DNA of 6,608 nt, from contig JBKEAJ010000140.1 in assembly GCA_047972135.1 (NCBI GenBank), positions 1 through 6,608 of the forward strand, read 5' to 3'. The notes under the pieces are model-generated. The model had not been told where the DNA came from. It made no database searches and saw only the letters and a list, made by a program, of their open reading frames with translations. A program made the translations under genes and the position numbers. Shown here one piece after another: positions 1-5,988 of this stretch (its first letter is position 1; each line of letters opens with the position of its first letter). This DNA comes from JBKEAJ01 sp047972135 (GTDB lineage: Bacteria > Bacteroidota > Bacteroidia > Bacteroidales > Prolixibacteraceae).

Positions 1-1
1 A

Positions 2-649
2 AAAGGGTTTTGCGTTACTACCAACAATAAAGAGGCGATTAAAGATGCCGACTGTATTGTGCTTGCCGTCAAACCACATCTGCTAAAAACCGTTATCGAC
101 GACCTTGATGGCAGTCTTAAGGCAAGTCAGGCAATCCTGTCAGTAGCGGCAGGAGTATCAATAAAAGAGCTGGAGGAATTATTGGGACAGGATAATCCCA
201 TATACCGCATTATGCCAAATACGGCAGTGTCTATACGGCAGTCTATGACTTGCATTTCATCCAACAAAATAGGGCGCAAGGAGGTCGTATTGATTAAGGA
301 CATGTTCGACCGACTCGGCAAACCCCTTGTAATCAGCGACTCACAGATGGATGCGGCAACAGTGCTGGCATCATGTGGCATTGCCTATGCATTCAGATAT
401 ATCAGAGCAGCAATGCTGAGCGGTGTAGAAATTGGACTGAAACCTGATGTGGCGAAGGAACTTACTCTGCAAACACTGAAAGGAGCTGTCGAATTGCTGG
501 AAAACACAGGCAATCATCCTGAACAAGAGATAGATAGAGTAACTACCCCAAAAGGTGTAACCATAAAAGGTCTGAACGAAATGGAACATAATGGTTTCAG
601 CTCATCGCTTATAGTAGGAATGCAAAGGGCTTTTGAAAGCATGACATGA
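2..649 (+). CDS. proC: Pyrroline-5-carboxylate reductase, 5'-truncated by the window edge
   Basis: Catalyses the last step of proline synthesis, the NAD(P)H-dependent reduction of 1-pyrroline-5-carboxylate to L-proline, in the cytoplasm. The reading frame is open from base 2 and gives 215 residues before TGA. Family proteins are about 260-270 residues, so roughly 50 N-terminal residues, including the glycine-rich dinucleotide-binding loop, lie outside the window. The visible part starts within the Rossmann domain; the segment DADCIVLAVKP is typical. The C-terminal dimerisation domain follows, with SCGIAYAFRYIRAA and the family signature RVTTPKGVTIKGLNEME close to the end. A GTG at 59 is an internal valine codon and not the start. 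The stop overlaps the proB start (ATGA at 646-649), so the two are probably translationally coupled. The promoter lies outside the window. I am very sure of the family. Confidence 0.95.
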   Translation, partial: KGFCVTTNNKEAIKDADCIVLAVKPHLLKTVIDDLDGSLKASQAILSVAAGVSIKELEELLGQDNPIYRIMPNTAVSIRQSMTCISSNKIGRKEVVLIKDMFDRLGKPLVISDSQMDAATVLASCGIAYAFRYIRAAMLSGVEIGLKPDVAKELTLQTLKGAVELLENTGNHPEQEIDRVTTPKGVTIKGLNEMEHNGFSSSLIVGMQRAFESMT

Positions 650-1725
650 AATACAAAAGTATAACACTGAAAATCGGCAGCAATATCCTCACTCGCAACG
701 ACGGGATGCTGAACGTGTCGCAAATTGCCCATATTGTAGACCAAGTTGCAGCCTTGCAGCGTATGGGAGTCGAAGTTATTATGGTATCTTCGGGAGCGGT
801 GGCAGCAGGCAGAGGCGAGCTAAAACTAAACAAAAACTTGGACACAGTCTCGGCAAGACAACTTTACTCCGCAATAGGACAAGTGAAGCTAATACGCAGA
901 TATACAGACTTTTTAAATGAGTATGATATTAATTGCGCACAAGTGCTTGCCACAAAAAGTGATTTCTCCGACAGAGAGCATTACCTAAATATGAAAAACT
1001 GCATAAGCACAATGCTCGAAAATAATATTATCCCAATAATAAATGAAAACGATACCATATCAATATCTGAATTGATGTTTACCGATAATGACGAACTGTC
1101 GGGGATGATTGCTTGTATGCAAAAATCCGAAGCTCTGATTATGCTTAGCAATGTCGACGGTATCTACAACGGTAAACCTTCCAACACCGGTTCTACACTC
1201 ATAGAAACCATAGGGACAAAAGACAAAGAATGGATGAACAATGTAAGTCGGCAAAAATCAGGCTTCGGACGTGGTGGAATGCTGACCAAAGGCTCAATAG
1301 CTCAGCAAGTTGCCAAGCAAGGTATAGATGTTCATATTGCCAACGGAGCACACAAGAATATAATCCTTGACTTGCTCGACTCAAACAAAAAGGTTGAGCA
1401 TACGACTTTTGTGGCACAAAAACAGAATCCATCCGATGTGAAAAGATGGTTGGCTTTGTCCAATAGTTTTGCCAAAGCAGAACTTATTGTAAACGACGGT
1501 GCAAAAGAAGCACTGATTTCAGAACAAGCCACAAGCCTACTACTTATAGGGGTCGTCAGAATAATAGGAGAATTTAAAAAAGGAGACATCATCAAAATAA
1601 AGGATGAAAAAGGAGATATAATCGGCTGGGGTAAAGCAAATATCAGCTCCTCGACAGCACAAGAGAAACTTGGAGAAAAACATAAACAAGCAATTATACA
1701 TTATGATTATTTATATCTGAAATAA
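646..1725 (+). CDS. proB: Glutamate 5-kinase
   Basis: Phosphorylates L-glutamate with ATP to gamma-glutamyl phosphate, the first and usually feedback-controlled step of proline synthesis. The protein has 359 residues, normal for the two-domain form. The N-terminal amino-acid kinase domain covers about residues 3-245. It shows LKIGSNILT near the N-terminus, VSSGAVAAG at 47-55, INENDT at 132-137 followed by FTDNDELSG at 145-153 (glutamate site region), SNVDGIY at 168-174 and GRGGMLTK at 208-215. The C-terminal PUA domain covers about 268-355. In better-known enzymes SNVDGIY is usually T-D-V-D-G-L-Y and GRGGM is GTGGM; from memory I take the form seen here as a Bacteroidota-type variant and not a lesion. 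The ATG overlaps the proC stop by 4 bases. No Shine-Dalgarno sequence is evident, which fits coupling and the usual Bacteroidota pattern. proA follows after 1 base. Confidence 0.96.
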   Translation: MKYKSITLKIGSNILTRNDGMLNVSQIAHIVDQVAALQRMGVEVIMVSSGAVAAGRGELKLNKNLDTVSARQLYSAIGQVKLIRRYTDFLNEYDINCAQVLATKSDFSDREHYLNMKNCISTMLENNIIPIINENDTISISELMFTDNDELSGMIACMQKSEALIMLSNVDGIYNGKPSNTGSTLIETIGTKDKEWMNNVSRQKSGFGRGGMLTKGSIAQQVAKQGIDVHIANGAHKNIILDLLDSNKKVEHTTFVAQKQNPSDVKRWLALSNSFAKAELIVNDGAKEALISEQATSLLLIGVVRIIGEFKKGDIIKIKDEKGDIIGWGKANISSSTAQEKLGEKHKQAIIHYDYLYLK

Positions 1726-1726
1726 C

Positions 1727-2974
1727 ATGAGCATTAAAGAACAACTGATAAAGACACATAAAGCGAGTAAAAAACTGACTTTGCTGGCAGAAACAAGCAT
1801 CAACAAAATACTGATGGAGCTTGCCAGTGAGATAGAACAACATAAAGACGATATTCTCTCGGCAAATAAGAAAGATTTGAACAGGATGGATACGGCAGAC
1901 CCAAAGTACGACCGCCTGAAACTGACCGAAGAACGACTCAATGGAATTGCCACAGACGTCAGAAATGTGGCAGCTATGAAATCCCCCCTTGGCAAAATAC
2001 TGGATGAGGGAATACGACCCAACGGCATGAAAATAAGAAAGCTAAGCGTACCCTTTGGTGTTATAGGCATTATCTACGAGGCACGCCCCAATGTTACCAT
2101 CGACGTATTTGCACTCTGCCTCAAATCTGGCAATGCTTGTATCTTAAAAGGTGGAAGCGATGCGGAATATTCAAATAATGCTCTTATCAAAATAATCCAT
2201 AAAATACTGATTAATAATGAAGTAAGCACCGATGTCGCAGTTCTTCTACCAACAGAAAGAGAAGCGACTGCCGAACTGTTGTCGGCGCATGGCTTAGTAG
2301 ATTTAATAATACCACGAGGCTCGCAAAAACTGATAAACTACGTAAGAGAAAACTCGTCAATCCCTGTGATAGAAACAGGTGCAGGGATTTGCCACACTTA
2401 TTTTGACGAGTTTGGAGATGTCGAAAAAGGTAAGAATATCGTCAACAATGCAAAAACTCGCAGACCCGGAGTGTGTAATTCCTTAGATTGCTTGATAATA
2501 CATTCGAGCCAAGTAGATAAACTACCTGAACTATGCAGCTTACTACCTGCTAGCAAGGTTATTATATATGCCGACAAGAGAGCTTTCGATATTTTGAGAA
2601 GAGCCTACCCCGATAATTTATTGCAAAATGCAAAGGAGGAGCATTTCGGCACAGAGTTTTTGGATTACAAAATGGCAATAAAAACTGTCGACTCCTTCGA
2701 CGAGGCATTGGAACACATCGACAAATACAGCTCTAAACACAGCGAGTGTATTATTAGCGAAGACCTTGAGCGAAAAGTGTTGTTTCGTAAATTGGTGGAT
2801 GCCTCATCTGTGTACAGCAATGTCTCGACGGCTTTTACCGATGGTTCGCAATTCGGACTGGGTGCAGAAATAGGAATATCCACACAGAAACTCCACGCAC
2901 GAGGTCCTATGGCATTGTCAGAACTAACAAGCTATAAGTGGCTTATCGATGGAGACGGGCAGATAAGGACTTAA
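1727..2974 (+). CDS. proA: Glutamate-5-semialdehyde dehydrogenase (gamma-glutamyl phosphate reductase)
   Basis: Reduces gamma-glutamyl phosphate to glutamate-5-semialdehyde with NADPH. The product cyclises spontaneously to pyrroline-5-carboxylate, the substrate of ProC. The protein has 415 residues, the full length for the family. Recognisable segments are VPFGVIGIIYEARPNVT at 108-124, LKGGSDAEYSN at 140-150, IPRGSQKLI at 195-203 and VIETGAGICHTYFD at 214-227. The catalytic cysteine motif RRPGVCNSLD places Cys250 at bases 2474-2476. The C-terminal block GLGAEIGISTQKLHARGPM at about 378-396 ends in a conserved GDGQIR tail. It starts 1 base after the proB stop and ends the operon. Its last 32 bases, which encode that tail, overlap the 3' end of the convergent MATE gene. 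No disruption is visible. Confidence 0.96.
   Translation: MSIKEQLIKTHKASKKLTLLAETSINKILMELASEIEQHKDDILSANKKDLNRMDTADPKYDRLKLTEERLNGIATDVRNVAAMKSPLGKILDEGIRPNGMKIRKLSVPFGVIGIIYEARPNVTIDVFALCLKSGNACILKGGSDAEYSNNALIKIIHKILINNEVSTDVAVLLPTEREATAELLSAHGLVDLIIPRGSQKLINYVRENSSIPVIETGAGICHTYFDEFGDVEKGKNIVNNAKTRRPGVCNSLDCLIIHSSQVDKLPELCSLLPASKVIIYADKRAFDILRRAYPDNLLQNAKEEHFGTEFLDYKMAIKTVDSFDEALEHIDKYSSKHSECIISEDLERKVLFRKLVDASSVYSNVSTAFTDGSQFGLGAEIGISTQKLHARGPMALSELTSYKWLIDGDGQIRT
2943..2974. other. Tail-to-tail overlap of proA and the MATE gene
   Basis: The proA stop (TAA, 2972-2974) lies beyond the MATE stop (TTA on the plus strand at 2943-2945), so 32 bp encode the ends of both proteins on opposite strands. 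On the plus strand they encode the conserved ProA tail ending GDGQIRT. On the minus strand they encode the basic cytoplasmic tail of the transporter, ending ARLHR. There is no intergenic space, and I saw no hairpin followed by a T-run here. How each transcript ends is therefore not evident from the sequence. Confidence 0.9.
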
Positions 2975-4277
2975 GTACTACCCTCTTGTACATTAATGCT
3001 AAGTATGCTCCACGTATAAAGAAAAATGACAGCATCGCTATCCACAAGGCGTTGTCGCCAAGCATATTACGCAAGGAGTAATAGAGTGGAAAGAATACAA
3101 AAAAGGTCGATAGCAATAGAGTGTTGCGCATAGACTTCGATTTGGTAGCTCCCACGTACACTCCGTCCCACATAAAGGACATAAAACTAGCAAGCGGAAT
3201 TAAGGCTATCCATACAGCAAAAGAATATGCCTTTTCTCTCACCGCCACACTTTCTTTCGACGTAAGCAGGTTTATCAAGTCCTTCCCCAAAAAGATATTT
3301 ATAAGCGTGAAACCAAACGTTATGACAATACTCCAAAATACAAGCCGTTTTACCACCACCGCAAGCGAGAGACCATCGCCTCTTCCCACATACTTCCCCA
3401 CCAATGTCTCACCGGCATAGGCAAGCCCATCCATAAAAAAGGAAAAGAACATCAGAAACTGTAATAACAGAGAGTTGGCAGCCAAAGTTACTTCTCCCTC
3501 CGCCGAAGATTGTGAGTTGAAAAAAGTGAAAACAGTGATAATACACAGTGTTCGGATAAAAATATCGCCATTAACTCGCATAAAATCAACAAGCTTATCA
3601 AGCATCATCACTTTCTTTATACTGAACCACTTAAATACAAATTTATATTTTCGAGTCAGAAGGATTATTGCAAGCAAGAGACCTGCATATTGGGCAATGA
3701 GCGTTCCCAAAGCCACTCCAGCAGATTTCATCCCCAAAACCTTAACAAAATAGTAGCTCAAAGCAACATTCGTAACGTTGATACACAGTGCTATGTAAAG
3801 CGGATATTTTGAATTTTGCATACCCAAAAACCATCCATTAAAGGCAAAGAGCATAATCGCCGCAGGAGCTGCCCACACCCGTATGCCAAAATATTCGGAA
3901 GTAAGTGCTTTGAGCCTCTCAGTACCGTTAAGAAGGTCGAGGCTGACGTTAAGTATGGGATATTGCAACAAAAGCACCACTACCCCAATTATAAATGCCA
4001 CTATAAGAGAACGTTGCAGCGTCGCACTCATGTCTTCCCTACTGTCCCTGCCGTAGGCTTGCGAAGTAAATCCCGAGGTACTCATCCGCAGAAAGCCCGA
4101 ACTCCAATAAATCATATTGAAGATAGTAGTCCCGAGCGCAATGGCTCCAAGATATATCTCGCTGTCTAGCTTCTGATGACCCATCAGAGCCGTATCTACT
4201 AGCCCCAATATAGGAACAGTGATGTTGCTGATGATGTTGGGTATAGTGAGCCTGAATATCTGTTTGTCGAAAGACAT
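2943..4277 (-). CDS. MATE-family efflux transporter, DinF-like subfamily
   Basis: An inner-membrane multidrug/toxin extrusion protein, expected to export small molecules in exchange for H+ or Na+. The substrate cannot be read from the sequence. The 444 residues and strong hydrophobicity fit the usual 12 transmembrane helices in two six-helix lobes. DinF-type hallmarks are VPILGLVDTALMGH at 21-34, GFLRMSTSGFTSQAYG at 61-76, FMDGLAYAGETLVGKYVG at 281-298 in the second lobe, and WDGVYVGAT at 370-378. The C-terminus is short and basic. The ATG follows the TAG of the upstream DUF58 gene after 3 bases, so the two are very likely co-transcribed and coupled. E. coli dinF belongs to the SOS regulon, but I saw no LexA-like site here and do not assign that symbol. 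Confidence is high for the family and good for the subfamily. Confidence 0.93.
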   Translation of the reverse strand: MSFDKQIFRLTIPNIISNITVPILGLVDTALMGHQKLDSEIYLGAIALGTTIFNMIYWSSGFLRMSTSGFTSQAYGRDSREDMSATLQRSLIVAFIIGVVVLLLQYPILNVSLDLLNGTERLKALTSEYFGIRVWAAPAAIMLFAFNGWFLGMQNSKYPLYIALCINVTNVALSYYFVKVLGMKSAGVALGTLIAQYAGLLLAIILLTRKYKFVFKWFSIKKVMMLDKLVDFMRVNGDIFIRTLCIITVFTFFNSQSSAEGEVTLAANSLLLQFLMFFSFFMDGLAYAGETLVGKYVGRGDGLSLAVVVKRLVFWSIVITFGFTLINIFLGKDLINLLTSKESVAVREKAYSFAVWIALIPLASFMSFMWDGVYVGATKSKSMRNTLLLSTFFVFFPLYYSLRNMLGDNALWIAMLSFFFIRGAYLALMYKRVVLKSLSARLHR

Positions 4278-4280
4278 TCT

Positions 4281-5216
4281 CTAAAGCAGCTTTTTCCGTT
4301 TTAGCAAAAAGGACATTAGCACCTCGTCAAAGTTATCGTGTATATTGGCTTGTACCATGTCTATGCCATACATTGCACACCGTGTGTTCAGCTCTGTATA
4401 AAAACTCTCTTGTGTGCTTTTGTAGCTTTTCTTTATCTCCTGTGGCGAGAGCCTCGTAACAGCTCCCGTCTCCAAGTCCACAAACTTATGCGGCTGATTG
4501 CTGAATTCGAAATTCTTCTCCAACTTGTGGTCTGTTACGTGGTAAAGCAAAACTTCATGCTTATTGTACCTGAGATGTTGCAAAGACTCGAAAAGACTGT
4601 CTAAATCTGCTCCCTCAGCTATATCACTGAATATCACCACTAGAGAGCGCTTGTTGATGCTCTCGGCAATGGTGTGTATGGCACTCACCGTATTTGTGTG
4701 CCTCTTTAGCGCATATGCCTCTGGCTGTATGATGTTGTTGAGATAATTGTAGAGCATATCAATATGCACAGGCATCAGCGAGGCTTTGACATGATAGTCT
4801 ATATCTTCGGAAAATAATGTCAAACCCACTGCATCACGCTGACGATTAAGAAGATATATCAAGGCGGCAGTGCTATAAACCGAAAATGCCAAATTGTTGA
4901 GTAAGAACTGCTTGCCTTTGCTGTACGGGAAAAGCATGGACGACGAATTGTCTATCACCACCTGACATCGCAGGTTGGTTTCTTCCTCATATTGCTTGAC
5001 AAAGAGCTTGTCGGAACGTGCAAAGAGCTTCCAATCGATGTTTTTGGTAGACTCCCCCGGATTATAAAAACGATGCTCAGCAAATTCTACCGAAAAACCA
5101 TGAAACGGACTGCGGTGCAAACCTGTGATAAAGCCCTCCACCACTTCCTTAGCAATAAGCTCCATGTGGTCGAACTGCTGAAACTTGCTTATGTCGTTTA
5201 TATTCTTTAAAGCCAT
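4281..5216 (-). CDS. DUF58 family protein with von Willebrand factor A-like fold
   Basis: The protein has 311 residues, with no signal peptide and no transmembrane segment, so it is probably cytoplasmic. The DUF58 core runs from about residue 15 to 130. It contains VVEGFITGLHRSPFHGFSVE, then HRFYNPGE at 48-55, NIDWKLFARSDKL at 59-71 and KQYEEETN at 74-81. A metal-ion-dependent adhesion site of the DxSxS type follows (Asp89, Ser91, Ser93 in IDNSSSM), with a further acidic position at Asp198 in VIFSDIAEG. The usual PGD is PGE here. DUF58 proteins are commonly encoded beside MoxR AAA+ ATPases and Bat-type vWA proteins and are thought to work with them, but the biochemical role is unknown. Neither partner is in this window. 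A toxin-antitoxin pair lies upstream and a MATE gene 3 bases downstream. A second Met at 18 is possible, but the first gives better spacing from the promoter candidate at 5235-5242. Confidence 0.92.
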   Translation of the reverse strand: MALKNINDISKFQQFDHMELIAKEVVEGFITGLHRSPFHGFSVEFAEHRFYNPGESTKNIDWKLFARSDKLFVKQYEEETNLRCQVVIDNSSSMLFPYSKGKQFLLNNLAFSVYSTAALIYLLNRQRDAVGLTLFSEDIDYHVKASLMPVHIDMLYNYLNNIIQPEAYALKRHTNTVSAIHTIAESINKRSLVVIFSDIAEGADLDSLFESLQHLRYNKHEVLLYHVTDHKLEKNFEFSNQPHKFVDLETGAVTRLSPQEIKKSYKSTQESFYTELNTRCAMYGIDMVQANIHDNFDEVLMSFLLKRKKLL

Positions 5217-5234
5217 TGACTATCAATTGATGCA

Positions 5235-5242
5235 CAAAGATA
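5235..5242 (-). promoter_or_regulatory. Candidate -7 promoter element for the DUF58-MATE unit
   Basis: Read on the minus strand this is TATCTTTG, a full match to the Bacteroidota -7 consensus TAnnTTTG. It lies in the 35-bp gap between the toxin stop and the DUF58 ATG, 18 bases upstream of that ATG. That would give a leader of only about 11-15 bases. No TTTG is present 19 bp further upstream, so the -33 half is missing or degenerate. If real, it lets the DUF58-MATE pair be transcribed independently of the toxin-antitoxin operon. Confidence 0.45.
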
Positions 5243-5251
5243 CAAAAATGT

Positions 5252-5551
5252 TTAATCGTTTATTCTGTTTTTAAAATCCATTCGCTCGTGCAAAATTCGG
5301 ACAACTTCAATTTCATCTTCCGTTATCACTCGATAAAATATTATATGTTTCCCTGATCTTAATCCGAGCAAGTGTCGGTTAATTCCATCATATTCTTTTC
5401 CAAGTTTCGGATTTTCACTAATTTGTAAACAAGTAAATTTTAATGTCGCATAATATTTGTCAGCCTGATTTTCCGACCATTCTTCAAAAATATAAGCCCA
5501 AATATCATTTAAGTCGTCAATGGCTTCTTGTCTGAAAATAATTTTAGCCAT
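5252..5551 (-). CDS. ParE/RelE-superfamily type II toxin
   Basis: The toxin half of a toxin-antitoxin pair, 99 residues, the usual size. The N-terminal helical hairpin has A10-DDLNDIWAYI and WSENQADKYY (about 25-34), both typical of ParE. Next come ISENPKLGKEYDG at 44-56, then the beta-sheet core with LRSGKHIIFYRV at 64-75 (Arg65, Tyr73, Arg74), and VVRILHERMDFKNRI near the C-terminus. The RILHxRMD ending separates ParE-type proteins from mRNA-cutting RelE proteins. ParE toxins typically poison DNA gyrase. That target is inferred from the family and is not visible here. The gene appears intact. Its ATG overlaps the antitoxin stop by 8 bases and directly follows an A-rich tract. G+C content is low (25-35% on sampled lines). 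Confidence 0.9.
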   Translation of the reverse strand: MAKIIFRQEAIDDLNDIWAYIFEEWSENQADKYYATLKFTCLQISENPKLGKEYDGINRHLLGLRSGKHIIFYRVITEDEIEVVRILHERMDFKNRIND

Positions 5552-5792
5552 TTTTTTTCTTTTCAGCTTTTAGTCTTTTCAAATTTTCATCAAAATCAAA
5601 ATTTTCAACTCGTGGACTGTCCAATCCTTTTTGAATTGCAGCTCTCAATGCGATAACTTTACTTTCTTCATCCTCTAAAAGTCGAAGTCCTGCACGAATT
5701 ACTTCACTCACATTTTTATATCGCCCTGCTGAAACTTGGCTACTCACAAATTGGTCAAAATGGTTTCCAAGTGATATTGATGTGTTTTTCAT
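5544..5792 (-). CDS. ParD-family antitoxin (ribbon-helix-helix)
   Basis: The antitoxin of the pair, 82 residues. Residues about 3-40 form a ribbon-helix-helix DNA-binding domain: a short strand (TSISLG), a helix (HFDQFVSSQVSAG), the loop RYKNVSE and a second helix (VIRAGLRLLEDEE). The GRYxNxSEVIRxGLRLLE block is a ParD hallmark. The C-terminal half (about 45-82) is charged, contains ALRAAIQKGLDSP and ENFDFDE, and should wrap around and neutralise ParE. ParD proteins normally repress their own promoter as dimers or as the ParD-ParE complex. The inverted repeats just upstream are the likely sites. No other Met lies near the N-terminus, so the ATG is unambiguous, although it is only 13 bases from the -7 element. 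The gene ends in a lysine-rich stretch encoded by an A8 run that leads into the toxin ATG. Confidence 0.9.
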   Translation of the reverse strand: MKNTSISLGNHFDQFVSSQVSAGRYKNVSEVIRAGLRLLEDEESKVIALRAAIQKGLDSPRVENFDFDENLKRLKAEKKKNG

Positions 5793-5805
5793 TGCTCTTT
5801 TTTTT

Positions 5806-5836
5806 CAAAAGTACCATTTTTTGGTAAGCATGCAAA
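5806..5836 (-). promoter_or_regulatory. Bacteroidota-type promoter of the parD-parE operon
   Basis: On the minus strand this reads TTTG (5833-5836), exactly 19 bases, then TACTTTTG (5806-5813). This matches the known Bacteroidota primary sigma factor pattern TTTG-N19-TAnnTTTG at both elements and in spacing. The -7 element ends 13 bases before the antitoxin ATG, so the transcript should have a leader of only about 6-10 bases. The spacer contains an inverted repeat, and a second one abuts the -33 element. Confidence 0.75.
5812..5826. promoter_or_regulatory. Inverted repeat TACCA-N5-TGGTA inside the parD promoter
   Basis: Arms TACCA (5812-5816) and TGGTA (5822-5826) are separated by five T (plus strand). 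The repeat overlaps the upstream end of the -7 element and part of the spacer, where a bound ribbon-helix-helix dimer would block RNA polymerase. It is a candidate ParD operator, judged by position and symmetry only. Confidence 0.45.
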
Positions 5837-5852
5837 AAATCAAGTTGATTTT
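5836..5852. promoter_or_regulatory. 17-bp palindrome AAAATCAA-G-TTGATTTT upstream of the parD promoter
   Basis: Perfect 8-bp arms (5836-5843 and 5845-5852) surround a single G. The palindrome overlaps the last base of the -33 element and extends upstream of it. Its symmetry and position fit a second operator for the antitoxin, or a site for another dimeric regulator. Its arms differ in sequence from the nearby TACCA repeat, so the two sites need not bind the same protein. Confidence 0.45.
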
Positions 5853-5988
5853 ATTCATCTTAGATTTTGGAATTTAGCTTGCATTAGCACACCTTTTCCC
5901 TCAATGGGTAGCAACGGATGTTATTGGCAGATACACTGTGAACGGTATCGTGTATGAGTAGTAGCGGATTTTGAAGCCGAAACTTTTG
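5853..5988. other. Non-coding stretch between the parD promoter and the AraC-family gene
   Basis: No gene is supported here; the only plus-strand frame noticed is a 17-codon one starting at 5904. The stretch holds ATACAC (5931-5936) and GTGTAT (5950-5955), which could pair as a 6-bp stem with a 13-base loop, but no T-run follows to make a convincing terminator. The segment 5941-5988, directly after the AraC-family stop codon, resembles intergenic sequence I associate with interspersed repeats in some Bacteroidota genomes. That is recollection only. Confidence 0.4.

Noticed and set aside
59..61. GTG as the start of the first gene
   Set aside because: The frame is open upstream to base 2 and encodes typical ProC sequence before this codon, so the GTG is an internal valine and the gene is cut by the window edge.
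1711..2070. 119-codon minus-strand frame opposite proA
   Set aside because: It is a low-complexity serine/leucine-rich product antisense to conserved proA sequence.
3121..4169. Plus-strand open frames opposite the MATE gene
   Set aside because: They have no recognisable protein features and lie antisense to a clear 12-helix transporter, so they are shadows of its coding sequence.
5931..5955. ATACAC/GTGTAT hairpin as a terminator after the AraC-family gene
   Set aside because: The stem is only 6 bp, mostly A-T, with a 13-base loop and no following T-run on the minus strand.
5904..5957. 17-codon plus-strand frame as a small gene
   Set aside because: It has no ribosome-binding site, promoter or recognisable product, and chance frames of this size are expected.
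5908..5980. Imperfect direct repeat, GTAGCAACGGATGTT versus GTAGTAGCGGATTTT, 50 bp apart
   Set aside because: Only 12 of 15 bases match and similarity stops there. It is too short to call a repeat or an attachment site.
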